Below are positions 51,315-59,700 of a stretch of 64,000 nt of DNA, piece by piece; the stretch's first letter is position 1; the number at the start of each line of letters is the position of its first letter. Made by a program: the position numbers and the translations under genes. The notes below the pieces were generated by a model. The model searched no databases and had not been told where the DNA came from. It saw only the letters and a program-made list of their open reading frames with translations. The stretch is from Halorubrum trapanicum (lineage in GTDB: Archaea; Halobacteriota; Halobacteria; Halobacteriales; Haloferacaceae). Where the stretch lies: contig NZ_AP017569.1 of assembly GCF_002355655.1 (NCBI RefSeq), positions 2,542,001-2,606,000 on the forward strand. The letters are read 5' to 3'.

Positions 51315-52816
51315 TGGGGCTCCGCGATTCGGTCGACTCGCTGTTCAAGGGGGCCGACGAATTGGACCTCACCTCGGGCGACATCGGGTGGCCGCTGTTC
51401 TTCCTTTCCCTACCGATCGTCGTCCAGAACCTCTTTCAGGTGCTGTACAACCTGGCCGACACCTTCTGGCTCGGCCGCTACAGCACCGAGGCGCTGTCGG
51501 CGATCACGTTCGCGTTCCCGATCGTCTTCCTGATGATCTCGCTGGCGCTCGGCGTCTCCGTCGCGGGGAGCGTCCTCGTCGCGCAACACACCGGCGCCGG
51601 CGACGAGGAGCGCGCCGCCTACGCCGCATCGCAGACGATGGCGTACGCGGCCGTCATCTCCGTCATGCTGGGCGTGCTGGGGTACGCCCTCGTCGACGAC
51701 GTCACCGCGCTCCTCGGCGTGAACGAGACCGTGGCGCCGCTCGTCGTCGAGTACATGCGCGTGTACGCGGTCGGCCTGTTCGCGGTATTCGGCTTCGCGG
51801 TGTTCATGGCGCTGATGCGCGGCTACGGCGACACGGTGACCCCGATGTACGTCATGGCCGGGTCGGTGGTCCTCAACATCCTCCTCGACCCGATACTCAT
51901 CTTCGGCTTCGACGCGAACCCCCTCTTCGGCGCGCTCGGACTCGGCGGGCTGGAGGCGGCCGCGCTCGACGCGACGGGATTCACCGGCTGGGGGATCGCC
52001 GGCGCCGCCATCGCGACCGTCGGCTCCCGGGCCCTCGCGCTCCTCGTCGGGCTTCGGATCATGTTCCGCGGGAACCGGGGCGTCCGAATCCGACTTTCGG
52101 AGATGCTCCCCGATCCCGAGTTCGGCAGGACCGTCCTCGGCATCGGCCTGCCGGCCTCCGCCGAGGGCGCGGCCCGGTCGGTCTCCATCACCGCGCTCCT
52201 CGTCGTGGTCGCGAACTTCCCGAACGCGGTCAGCGGGGCGTACGGCATCGGGACGCGGATCTTCTCGGTGATCTTCCTGCCGGCGCTCGCCGTCTCGCAG
52301 GGGATCGAGACGATGACGGGGCAGAACATCGGCGCCGAGGAGCTGGACCGCGCCGCCGAGACGAACCACTTCGGCGCCCGCGCCATGCTCGGCCTGCTCA
52401 CGGTCGGCGGCGGGGTCATCGTCCTCGCCGCGCGGCCGATAGCCGGCGTCTTCTCCCCCGATCCGGCGGTCGTCGACCACGCGGCGACGTTCCTCCGCGT
52501 GAGCGGCCTCTCGTTCGGATTCATCGGCGCCATGCGCGCGTACACCGGCGGCTTCCGCGGCGCGGGCCACACGATGATCGCGGCCGTCATCTCCCTGATC
52601 ACGCTCGGCTTCGTCCGCCTGCCGGTCGCGTGGGTCGCCGCCGGCTCGCTCGGGACGATGGGACTGTGGATCTCGTTCCCGATCTCGAACGTCGTCGGCG
52701 GGGTCGTCGCGTACCTCTGGTTCAAACGCGACACCTGGCGCGAGGGGAACCTGACCGAGGAGGACGCACCCGCCGAGGAAATCGGCTCCGGCGTCGCCTC
52801 GCCGGACAACGACTGA
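51314..52816 (+). CDS. MATE family efflux transporter
   Basis: A 500-residue transporter with twelve predicted helices in two halves: IVVQNLFQVLYNLADTFWLG (first helix with the family Asp), FMALMRGYGDTVTPMYVMAG, NEFPNAV-type loop NFPNAVSGAYGIGTRIFSVI and MRAYTGGFRGAGHTMIAAVI. MATE proteins export cationic drugs or metabolites with Na+ or H+. A palindromic operator upstream suggests ligand-induced expression. Confidence 0.9.
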   Translation: MGLRDSVDSLFKGADELDLTSGDIGWPLFFLSLPIVVQNLFQVLYNLADTFWLGRYSTEALSAITFAFPIVFLMISLALGVSVAGSVLVAQHTGAGDEERAAYAASQTMAYAAVISVMLGVLGYALVDDVTALLGVNETVAPLVVEYMRVYAVGLFAVFGFAVFMALMRGYGDTVTPMYVMAGSVVLNILLDPILIFGFDANPLFGALGLGGLEAAALDATGFTGWGIAGAAIATVGSRALALLVGLRIMFRGNRGVRIRLSEMLPDPEFGRTVLGIGLPASAEGAARSVSITALLVVVANFPNAVSGAYGIGTRIFSVIFLPALAVSQGIETMTGQNIGAEELDRAAETNHFGARAMLGLLTVGGGVIVLAARPIAGVFSPDPAVVDHAATFLRVSGLSFGFIGAMRAYTGGFRGAGHTMIAAVISLITLGFVRLPVAWVAAGSLGTMGLWISFPISNVVGGVVAYLWFKRDTWREGNLTEEDAPAEEIGSGVASPDND

Positions 52817-52876
52817 CGCCGGGCCGCGGCGTCTGCGAGCGGGGGCGGCGTCGGCGGGCCGACTCCGTTCCGGACG

Positions 52877-53332
52877 CTATCCCGACAGTTCCCGCTTCGC
52901 CTTTCGCGCCCGCTCCGACATCTCCTCGTCGCCGTCGACGTCCGCGAGCGTCTCGACGGCCTCGAGGTTCCGCACCGCGTCGTCGAGGAAGGAGAGCACG
53001 TCGCCCGTGTACGCGTACACCATGTAGTCGTCGGTCATCACGTCGACGATGGCTTGCGGGCCGAGCCCCTCGGCGCGCAGCTCGAGGACGTAGCGCATGA
53101 ACTTCTCCTCGGGATGGCCGCAGTAGGGGTTCGAGTCGCAGTCGCAGTCGAGGAAGTCCTCGGCGAAGTCGAGGACGCGGTCGCGGGTCGTCTCGTCGAG
53201 CTTCGAGAGGCCGTCGCCGGTGAACAGCAGGTCGAGGGTGGCGCCGGCGAACGCCCCCTTCGGGATGTTCGCCTCCAGCTGGGAGGAGAGCTGCCGGTGG
53301 TTCTTCACGTAGATCTTGTCGGTAAAGGCCAC
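52877..53332 (-). CDS. Haloarchaeal DUF5814-like protein
   Basis: A 151-residue protein starting MAFTDKIYVKNHRQLSSQLE with a compact cysteine cluster DCDCDSNPYCGHPEEKFMRY (three Cys plus His, likely zinc) and LELRAEGLGPQAIVDVMTDD. The same sequence occurs in haloarchaea alone and as part of DEAD-box helicase proteins (family name from recall). It lacks helicase motifs, so this is the stand-alone form. Function unknown; nucleic acid-related by association. Confidence 0.65.
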   Translation of the reverse strand: MAFTDKIYVKNHRQLSSQLEANIPKGAFAGATLDLLFTGDGLSKLDETTRDRVLDFAEDFLDCDCDSNPYCGHPEEKFMRYVLELRAEGLGPQAIVDVMTDDYMVYAYTGDVLSFLDDAVRNLEAVETLADVDGDEEMSERARKAKRELSG

Positions 53333-53491
53333 AGTTACGCTCCGATACGCCCGCGGCCCTCAAAAGCGACGCGGTGATCGGAGAAGCGAGCGGCGTCTCT
53401 CCCGGGCGCTCCGCGTCGGGCGCCACTCGGTCGCACGCCCGTCCGGGAGTCGTAACCGTTATTTATCGAAGCGGGGTACTTTGCGACGCGT

Positions 53492-53565
53492 GTCCGGGTT
53501 AGGGTAGTGGACTATCCTTCAGCCTTGTGGAGGCTGAGACGCGGGTTCGATTCTCGCACCCGGAC
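53492..53565 (+). tRNA. tRNA-His (GTG), island attachment site
   Basis: Complete tRNA: extra G-1 opposite C73, acceptor TCCGGGT/ACCCGGA, anticodon arm CAGCC-TTGTGGA-GGCTG giving anticodon GTG, T arm GCGGG-TTCGATT-CTCGC with one G-T pair. The 3' part is duplicated with one mismatch at 56521-56552, where the T arm is perfectly paired. That pattern suggests that the present 3' end was brought in by the island. Confidence 0.93.
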
Positions 53566-53567
53566 CT
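53536..53567 (+). other. Left attachment repeat of the tRNA-His island
   Basis: 32 bases covering the T arm and acceptor 3' side of tRNA-His. They recur at 56521-56552 with one base changed; similarity with two more differences extends back through the anticodon arm. Confidence 0.75.
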
Positions 53568-53568
53568 A

Positions 53569-53583
53569 CACGGCGGAGCCGTG
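53569..53583 (+). terminator. Hairpin after tRNA-His on the island side
   Basis: CACGGC-GGA-GCCGTG followed by TTGCGTTTT. It could end tRNA-His transcription now that the original downstream region has moved 3 kb away; a 9-base hairpin CTCGCGGTG/CACCGCGAG (56554-56576) follows the partial copy and may be the ancestral one. Confidence 0.4.
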
Positions 53584-53898
53584 TTGCGTTTTCACCGGTT
53601 CTCAACACAACGAGAACCATCTGTTTCAAGTCAAAAAGGCGGGTCTCCGGGTGGTTCCCAACCCGTCCGAAGCTGTCACAATATCAGTTGACTGACCACC
53701 GAGAACACCTCATCGGCTGGAGTAATCGCAGCTTTCGATTACAACGGTAGCGAGGCGAATTCCTCCGTTTACGGGTGAGATGAAGCCGACAACAGAGAAT
53801 CTATCCGCGTTCCCGGCCGTACTCGGGCTTGGATACTTGGCTGGCTCGTTCGGGTGTTAAGCCGACACTCAAATCAGCCAGCGTGTCAAGACTCACGT

Positions 53899-55365
53899 AT
53901 GCGCGATCAGCTCCGACGTCATTATCACTCGATTCGCAATCGACTCCTGCGAATTGAACGACGTGAGGTTCACGAGATCCGTCGGTGGCTCGAGGACACG
54001 GAAAATCTGCTTCACTTCTCTGTCGTGGTTATCGTACCGCTTCTCATCGGAGCCATCACGTGGATAGCGAACGTCTCACCGATCGTGTCCTTCCTCGTTT
54101 ACCCGCCGCTGGCGTCGGGCACATATACGCTGTTTGCTGACCCTGATGGACCGTACTCCTCGCCAACGACGTTCGTCGGTGGGATGACCGCCGGGGCGCT
54201 CAGCGGATGGTTCGCGCTCGAAATCGGAACGCGGTTCTGGTACCAGACTCCGCCTGAACAGTTTCAGGTACAGGCTGGCGTGGCTGCGTTCGGTATTTTT
54301 CTCACCGGTATCGTCACGTGGGCCCTCTCACTCGAAGAACCGACGGCGTTTTCGACGGCGCTTCTCGTCCTCGTCACCGGCTCCGACCGGCTGGCGTACG
54401 TCACTGGAATCATCGGAGCGAGTCTACTCATCGCCGGCGCCTTCGTACTCTGGCGGCAGCACTTCTATCACGAACGTGCCCGCTATCTGTACACGTCCAC
54501 CCACGGTGACGATCAGATTCTGGTACCTGTCCGTGGCGAGACGTCCGAGTCACTCGCCCTCTTTGCCGCACGTCTCGCGGCCGCCCACGACGCCAGCAAG
54601 GTCGTTCTCCTGAGAACAGTCAGTGAGGAGGTCATCGAGGAAACCGAAACGATAGTGGCGGCTACTCAACAGGGGACTGTTCCCGAGGCTCCTGAAGAAC
54701 CGCCGGATGAAGGCGTAACCCGCGCAGCTGAAGAGTTGGTGACTGAACAGCAACTACAGCGGCTCGAAGGACTCAAAAATCTGGTCGAATCAACCGTCGA
54801 TGTATCGTGTGAGTTCGTGATCGCCGCGGAGGGAAACTCAGCTGGAGAAACCGTTCTCACGACGGCTGAAGAGGAGAACTGTGATCTGATCGTCTGTCCG
54901 TACGAAACCGAAGACGGAGGCCCCAGTTCGTTCGTCAGAACGATCTTGAAAGGTAACACGGACTCGATCGTGTTGCGCTCGTCGAACGGACGAACGGAGT
55001 GGCGGCGCATTCTTGTAATGGCCCGCACGTCAGGAGAACCCGCCAACGCGATGCTTGACTTCGCGGTTCGACTCCTCCCCCCTGACGGGACCATAAGTGC
55101 GTGCACTTGTATTTCACACCAACAGGAGCGTCGGACAGCGGAGATTATGCTTGAGAATCTCGTCGAACAATTTTCGACGGGTATCGAGACTCGCATCAGC
55201 GTCGCGTCTGCCGAAGCGTTCCTCGACCGGAACGCATCCTCGTACGATCTAGCAGTTGTCGGGGCGAGCACTGATCGAAGCGTTCTATCACGAGTCGTGT
55301 CCATGCCGACATTCAAACGCATTCAAGAGGTTGACTGTGACGTCGCAATCGTCCATCGAGCATAG
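53899..55365 (+). CDS. HPP-family membrane protein fused to two universal-stress domains
   Basis: A 488-residue protein. Residues about 45-200 contain four hydrophobic helices with FLVYPPLASGTYTLFADPDG, characteristic of the HPP family. Two UspA-like domains follow: ILVPVRGETSESLALFAARL to LIVCPYET (about 215-360) and RILVMARTSGEPANAMLDFA to CDVAIVHRA (about 385-488). HPP members are linked to anion or nitrite transport; Usp domains often bind ATP, so a stress- or nucleotide-gated membrane protein is conceivable. The ATG at 53899 is chosen by fit. Base composition is markedly lower in GC than the core, consistent with arrival on the island. Confidence 0.75.
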   Translation: MRDQLRRHYHSIRNRLLRIERREVHEIRRWLEDTENLLHFSVVVIVPLLIGAITWIANVSPIVSFLVYPPLASGTYTLFADPDGPYSSPTTFVGGMTAGALSGWFALEIGTRFWYQTPPEQFQVQAGVAAFGIFLTGIVTWALSLEEPTAFSTALLVLVTGSDRLAYVTGIIGASLLIAGAFVLWRQHFYHERARYLYTSTHGDDQILVPVRGETSESLALFAARLAAAHDASKVVLLRTVSEEVIEETETIVAATQQGTVPEAPEEPPDEGVTRAAEELVTEQQLQRLEGLKNLVESTVDVSCEFVIAAEGNSAGETVLTTAEEENCDLIVCPYETEDGGPSSFVRTILKGNTDSIVLRSSNGRTEWRRILVMARTSGEPANAMLDFAVRLLPPDGTISACTCISHQQERRTAEIMLENLVEQFSTGIETRISVASAEAFLDRNASSYDLAVVGASTDRSVLSRVVSMPTFKRIQEVDCDVAIVHRA

Positions 55366-55388
55366 AAGGTTGTGTGAACTACCCTACC

Positions 55389-55442
55389 CTACTCGCTCAC
55401 GGCTGACGCCGTTCGCTCCTTGAGGATAGGGCTTCCTGCTTC
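55389..55442 (-). pseudogene. tnpB: C-terminal relic of an IS1341-type tnpB
   Basis: The minus strand reads EAGSPILKERTASAVSE then stop, a typical haloarchaeal TnpB C-terminus, and includes the right-end hairpin CCCTACCCT/AGGATAGGG. The frame is cut at about 55442 where the IS6-type element begins; no other part of tnpB is found on the far side, so the rest was deleted. The right end beyond the stop matches that of the element at 1.29 kb. Confidence 0.75.
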
Positions 55443-56138
55443 CGAGGGTGTCAACCTTAGCGTGAAGGAAGCGGCCGAGCAAGGGTAAGTTGGGTGTTGA
55501 GCAATGCTCGACCGCATGGTTGAGAAGGCTCGCCAGCAGGAAGTATTTTCCCGTGAGGACACGCCGACGGAGCGGCGTGTCCTCGCGGCGTTTTTGTACC
55601 ATGCTGGCCTCTCCTACCGGCGAATCGAACCGTTCGTTGATCGCTCGTATGAGGCGATCAGACAGTGGTTTCATCGGCTCAAGCATCTCTTCGAGCCCGA
55701 CTGCCGGGCTCGCCAAGAAGTCGCCGTCGATGAGACGAAAATCGAGATCGACGGCGACGAGCACTACGTGTGGGCGGCAGTCGATTGTGACACGCTCGAA
55801 GTGCTTGCCGTCGAGGTCTCTCCCGGCCGATCGAGTCTCGATGCGCTCCTGTTTTTGAGGGACGTTCTCGAACGATGCCGCGGTCGCCCGCTGGTGCGGG
55901 CCGACCGCGGCCCGTGGTACGACTGGCCGCTTGAACTCTTAGACTGCGAATACGAGCGTGAAACGTGGGGAAATCGGTCACTCATCGAAGCGTGGTTCGG
56001 GATCTTCAAATACCGAACCAGACGTTTCTACCACCGATTTCCCTTCCACAGCACCGCCAGCTCCACCAGATAATGGCTCACAGCTTTCGCCGCTCTCCAC
56101 AATGCTGCGCTCTAACCTTGACACCCTTCGAGGGTGGG
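55443..56138 (+). mobile_element. Decayed IS6-type insertion sequence
   Basis: About 0.7 kb with imperfect terminal inverted repeats: left GAGGGTGTCAACCTTAG (from about 55444) and right, read inward, GAAGGGTGTCAAGGTTAG (ending about 56133). Size and transposase type fit the short haloarchaeal IS6 elements. No target duplication is recognisable, in keeping with the loss of the flanking tnpB. Confidence 0.7.
55504..56115 (+). pseudogene. IS6-family DDE transposase with internal stop
   Basis: Reads from MLDRMVEKARQQEVF through YRRIEPFVDRSYEAIRQWFH (helix-turn-helix), VAVDETKIEID (first Asp), LVRADRGPWYDWPL (second Asp) and NRSLIEAWFGIFKYRTRRFY (Glu). A TAA at 56071-56073 interrupts the conserved C-terminus; in the same frame the sequence continues WLTAFAALHNAAL to the original stop at 56113-56115. 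Only 14 residues are lost and the catalytic triad remains, but that tail is conserved, so the enzyme is probably impaired. Confidence 0.8.
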
Positions 56139-56146
56139 GGCTTAGC

Positions 56147-56308
56147 GCCTATATCCAGCTAACCCCGGTTTCAGGAACTCTTCTATTGGAGGGTTCAATA
56201 TCGATCGATGGAACCGCCGGACCCGCGCTTCCGTTCGCAGTCGTCTGTCCGACTCTGTTCCTCGGTGCGGCTGCCTCCATCGCGCTCTCAAGTGGTCTTG
56301 GAACGTAA
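56147..56308 (+). pseudogene. Fragment of a membrane protein gene
   Basis: The frame ending at 56308 reads LPFAVVCPTLFLGAAASIAL then SSGLGT and stop, a hydrophobic helix and terminus of an integral membrane protein. Nothing recognisable precedes it because the IS6-type element ends here. The parent family is not identified. Confidence 0.4.
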
Positions 56309-56487
56309 CAATCAGGCGAAAAGAGCCCGTCAGCGAGGTCAGTAGACAGGATGGCATTGCGTTGGGTCCCGTATTTAGATACGGTCTCTCAAGACGCGGG
56401 CCGGGTTCACGAAGCGGGGGGTGGCCAGTCCCCCCGTGAGCGGCCAGAATTCGGCTTTTTCGAGGACCGGCTTTGGCGCATAAACCC

Positions 56488-56550
56488 GGTAGTGGGGGTC
56501 GGCAAGGCCTTGTAGAGGCCGAGACGCGGGTTCGATTCCCGCACCCGGAC
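56488..56550 (+). pseudogene. Partial tRNA-His copy at the island right end
   Basis: Matches tRNA-His from the D loop (GGTAGTGG) to C73, but lacks the 5' acceptor strand; the anticodon loop reads TTGTAGA. The last 32 bases (56521-56552) form the right attachment repeat. It is not a functional tRNA despite the apparent GTA anticodon. Confidence 0.75.
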
Positions 56551-56601
56551 CTTCTCGCGGTGAGCGACACCGCGAGCCTAGGGCCGCGCCGGCTGCGGGC
56601 G

Positions 56602-57162
56602 CTACCGCAGCCCTTCGAGGATCTGTAGGTACCGGAACCCCGTCTCGCTGTAGTCCTTCGACGACGCGTCCGCGGCGTCGCGGAGTTCCTCGATCCGGTC
56701 GGTGTAGTCGTCGTTAATCACGAGTCTGACGGCGGGCTCGTGGTCGCGCTCGGTGCGTTCGACGACCTCGGCGAGCCCCTCGGTCTGATACCCCTCGCTG
56801 ACGTACGGCGACCACAGCTGGATCTCGGCGAGCGAGAGGTCGTCGAACACGACGTCGAGGTAGCCGACGACGCGGTCGAACTTCTCGGAGATCCGCTCTA
56901 AGCTGTACTGGTAGCTCGCGTTGCCGTACGCGGCCCACTCGTCCGTCGAGGGCGTCCCGGAGTACAGCTGGCCGTCGAGGTGCGTGACGACCTCGCAGGC
57001 GAAGATCCGCCGTCCCCCGGGCGTCGACTTGACGCCCAGCACGTCGAGCTCCGTCTGGTCGCCACGCTCCATGGAACGCTGGTTGTACGTCACGAGGTCG
57101 CACTCCTCGATGACGCGGAGGTACGCCCCGACCAGCTGCTCTCCCGGCTGCGGCTGCGTCAC
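56602..57162 (-). CDS. Haloarchaeal hypothetical protein, possible PD-(D/E)xK-like fold
   Basis: A 186-residue protein. The segment TELDVLGVKSTPGGRRIFAC followed by EVVTHLDG resembles the D...E-x-K core of restriction-endonuclease-like folds, but the Lys is replaced (EVV), so catalysis is doubtful. The C-terminal half is helical (LVINDDYTDRIEELRDAADA). It follows the MBL-fold gene by 49 bases in the same direction. Alternatives cannot be excluded. Confidence 0.55.
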   Translation of the reverse strand: MTQPQPGEQLVGAYLRVIEECDLVTYNQRSMERGDQTELDVLGVKSTPGGRRIFACEVVTHLDGQLYSGTPSTDEWAAYGNASYQYSLERISEKFDRVVGYLDVVFDDLSLAEIQLWSPYVSEGYQTEGLAEVVERTERDHEPAVRLVINDDYTDRIEELRDAADASSKDYSETGFRYLQILEGLR

Positions 57163-57211
57163 CGTCGATCACCGGTCCGGACGCGGAACCGACTGCGGCT
57201 ACTGAATGCTC

Positions 57212-57943
57212 TCATAGGATCCGCTCGCCGTCCTCCGGGACCAGCACGTTCTCCGTCTCCGATCGGAGCTCCTCGCGCGAGAGCAGGCAGTGGTTGATCG
57301 CCTCCATGTGGACCACGGCGACGGCGGCGTCCGTGGCCTCGCGTACGGCGGTCACGTCGTCGACCCCCATCGTGATCGGTTCGCCCTCGTTGAACCGCGC
57401 CGCGCCGCCGTTGAGGACGACCGCGTCGGGGTCGAAACGGTCCAGCGTCTCCGCGACGGGCTCGTACCAGACCGTGTCGCCCGCGAGGTACAGCGTCTCC
57501 TCGCCCTCGAAGGCGAATCCGGAGACGGGTCCCATCCGCTCGGCCAGTTCGCCGTGTCCGTGACGGCCGGGCGTCCGGTGGAGCGTGACACCGTCGAACG
57601 ACGCCGAATCCTCGACCGGTCGCACGTCGGTGAACCCGTCTTCGACGAACGCGTCCGCCTCTGCGGGCTGGCAGAACAGGGGCACGTCCGCGTCGAGCTC
57701 CGCTTTCGCCGCGTCGTCGAAGTGGTCGGGGTGGCGGTGGGTGACGATCACCGCGTCGTGCGCGAGATCGACGTCGGGCATCGGGACGAGCGGGTTGTTC
57801 CGGTCGTTGGGGGTGTCGTCGATCGCGGGCATCGAGCCCTGCGGCGCGAACAGGGGATCGACGAGGAAGGCCGTCTCGTCCACGGTCGCGAGGACCGTGG
57901 CGTTGCGAACGAGGGTGACGCCGGTGCCGGCGGCTGTCGACAT
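57212..57943 (-). CDS. MBL-fold metal-dependent hydrolase
   Basis: A 243-residue metallo-beta-lactamase-fold protein of the UlaG/UPF0173-like type: the metal motif VIVTHRHPDHFDDAAK (HxHxDH variant), TLYLAGDTVWYEPVAE (bridging Asp) and VVHMEAINHCLLSREE (C-terminal His). It hydrolyses an unknown small substrate; lactones, cyclic phosphodiesters or amides are handled by relatives. Confidence 0.8.
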   Translation of the reverse strand: MSTAAGTGVTLVRNATVLATVDETAFLVDPLFAPQGSMPAIDDTPNDRNNPLVPMPDVDLAHDAVIVTHRHPDHFDDAAKAELDADVPLFCQPAEADAFVEDGFTDVRPVEDSASFDGVTLHRTPGRHGHGELAERMGPVSGFAFEGEETLYLAGDTVWYEPVAETLDRFDPDAVVLNGGAARFNEGEPITMGVDDVTAVREATDAAVAVVHMEAINHCLLSREELRSETENVLVPEDGERIL

Positions 57944-58086
57944 ACCCTCGGTTCGGCGAGCAACGGGTTGTGACTTGCGCCGCCTTCCAGCGGCGAGGCG
58001 CGACAGCGGCGACCGTCAGGCAGAGGTCCGCGAGCGCGACTGCCGCGCCCCGGACGGCCTCGTCGCATCCGGATACTTATATGGTG

Positions 58087-58106
58087 CTCGCGAGTCGTGT
58101 CGCGAG
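58087..58106. promoter_or_regulatory. Palindrome between TATA box and start of the 58.1-kb gene pair
   Basis: CTCGCGA (58087-58093) and TCGCGAG (58100-58106) are perfect inverted repeats that follow the TATA-like ACTTATATGG (about 58074-58083) and end two bases before the ATG at 58109. A protein bound here would block initiation. Confidence 0.45.
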
Positions 58107-58108
58107 TA

Positions 58109-58249
58109 ATGGAGAGCTGCGAGACGACGACTCGATCCGGATCGCTCCCGAAGAGCGCCGGGACTGGCGCCGTCGGCACGGCCGTGGTCTGGGAGGCGGA
58201 CGCGACGCACTACGTCGACGACCTCTCGGTCCGCGTCGAGGCGCGATGA
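58109..58249 (+). CDS. Small ORF coupled to the 58.2-kb membrane gene
   Basis: A 46-residue ORF (MESCETTTRSGSLPKSAGTG...) ending VDDLSVRVEAR. The stop overlaps the next gene's start by four bases (ATGA). The ATG is about 27-35 bases after a TATA motif, so it could be the leaderless first gene. No family is recognised. Confidence 0.5.
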   Translation: MESCETTTRSGSLPKSAGTGAVGTAVVWEADATHYVDDLSVRVEAR

Positions 58250-59331
58250 GCGGGGACTCGGAGCCGGCGTCGAGCGCTTCCGACGCCCCCGACGGCCCCG
58301 ACGCGGAGAGCGACACGGACACCGCCGACACGATGCGCGAGCGCGCCGGCGAGAGCCGCGTGAAGCTCTGGCTGCTGTTGCGCGCGGACCGGCTCGTCGT
58401 CGCGGGGGTCCTGACGGCCGCCGTCTTCGTCGCGTTCGTCGCCGTCGCGGTCGGCCTCTCGCCGTCCCTCGCGGAGAAGGTCGGGTCGAGCGATCCGATC
58501 GAGACGCTGTTCGCGTCGATGATCACGGCGATCGTCACCGGAGCGACCCTCGTCGTCACGATCGGACAGCTCGTGCTCACGCAGGAGAACGGCCCGCTCG
58601 GCGACCAGCAGGAGCGCATGAACGACACGCTCGCGGTCCGGGAGTCGGTCGCGGACCTGACCGGTACGCCGGCCCCCACGGACCCGGCCGCATTCCTCGA
58701 CGCGGTCCTCGGCGCCGCGGCGGAGCGCGCCCGGGGTCTCCGCGACTCGGTGTCCGATCAGGAGGGCGACGGCGACGGATCGGACCGGGCCGCACTCCGG
58801 GAGGAGGTCGACGACCTCGCCGCCGAGGTCACGGGGAACGCCGACGCCGTGCGCGGGCAGCTCGACGGCGCCGAGTTCGGCTCCTTCGACGTCGTGTTCG
58901 CCGCACTCAACTTCGACTACGGTCCGAAAATCGGCCGGATCGAGCGGCTCGCGGCCGATCACGACGATGAACTCACCGACGACGAGCGGAGTACCCTCGG
59001 GGAGCTGAAAGAGGCGCTGTCGCTGTTCGGGCCCGCCCGCGAGCACGTCAAGACGCTGTACTTCCAGTGGGCGCTGATCGACCTCTCGCGCCTAATCTTA
59101 TACGCCGCGGTGCCCGCGCTGGTCGTCGCGGGCCTCGCCCTCACCGCCGTCGACGCCGGCACGGTTCCGGGAAGCACCCTCGGCGTCGACCACGTGACGC
59201 TCGTCGTCGGGGGCGCGTTCGCGGTCACGCTCCTCCCGTTCTCGCTGTTCGTCTCCTACCTGCTTCGCGTGCTCACCCTCGCGAAGCGGACGCTCGCGAT
59301 CGGGCCGCTGGTGTTGCGCGACTCGGAGTAG
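58246..59331 (+). CDS. Haloarchaeal hypothetical membrane protein (four helices)
   Basis: A 361-residue protein: acidic N-terminus, two helices (VVAGVLTAAVFVAFVAVAVG and MITAIVTGATLVVTIGQLVL), a soluble helical middle of about 170 residues (AAAERARGLRDSVSDQEGDG and later), and two more helices (YAAVPALVVAGLALTAVD, HVTLVVGGAFAVTLLPFSLF). Family not recognised. It probably shares a transcript with the preceding small ORF. Confidence 0.65.
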   Translation: MSGDSEPASSASDAPDGPDAESDTDTADTMRERAGESRVKLWLLLRADRLVVAGVLTAAVFVAFVAVAVGLSPSLAEKVGSSDPIETLFASMITAIVTGATLVVTIGQLVLTQENGPLGDQQERMNDTLAVRESVADLTGTPAPTDPAAFLDAVLGAAAERARGLRDSVSDQEGDGDGSDRAALREEVDDLAAEVTGNADAVRGQLDGAEFGSFDVVFAALNFDYGPKIGRIERLAADHDDELTDDERSTLGELKEALSLFGPAREHVKTLYFQWALIDLSRLILYAAVPALVVAGLALTAVDAGTVPGSTLGVDHVTLVVGGAFAVTLLPFSLFVSYLLRVLTLAKRTLAIGPLVLRDSE

Positions 59332-59700
59332 TCGATCGCGGTCGCTCTCGGAGTCGTCGGAATGTCGCCCGCGACACTAACGACCGGTCTCATCTCCGGC
59401 GGCGTGCCGCGTCGACCGGGAAACCCTCGTGGCGGGCGGTCGCCTGCGCGGCGACGGGCGGGTCGCGTCTGCGACCGGTGTCACGCGCCTGGGTTCTCCG
59501 CGCTGTCATCGCTCCCATCGGGGAGTACTCGGGCGGGGACTAATGGCGCGCACCGGAACGTACCGTCCCGAGGCGTTTAACGGTCCTGTTCCCGGTGGCA
59601 AGGCCCCGCGACCGGCTCCGGTTCGCCGGCGACGCGGAGCGACCGGCGGTATCGACGCCTATCCGAACGCACTTACGTCCCTGTCACCGACCCACGCGCA
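59332..59700. other. Noncoding gap upstream of asd
   Basis: Open frames cross this 369-base gap, but none shows family motifs or a plausible start. A TATA-like CGTTTAACGG (about 59573) and a CACTTACG motif (about 59667, some 30 bases before asd) are the only features noted; the second suits a leaderless asd start. Confidence 0.4.

Larger units (their letters stand above)
53566..56550. mobile_element. Three-kilobase island integrated in tRNA-His (relic)
   Basis: Bounded by the intact tRNA-His and a partial tRNA-His copy. Contents: a 330-base noncoding left arm of lower GC with a hairpin, an HPP/universal-stress gene, a tnpB C-terminal relic, a decayed IS6-type element, a membrane-protein gene fragment and a hairpin-rich right arm. 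No integrase is present, so it is immobile on its own. GC content and codon use are visibly lower than in the flanking chromosome. Confidence 0.7.

Noticed and set aside
56488-56550. tRNA-Tyr (anticodon GTA)
   Set aside because: The 5' acceptor strand is missing and the sequence matches tRNA-His; it is a partial copy at the island boundary.
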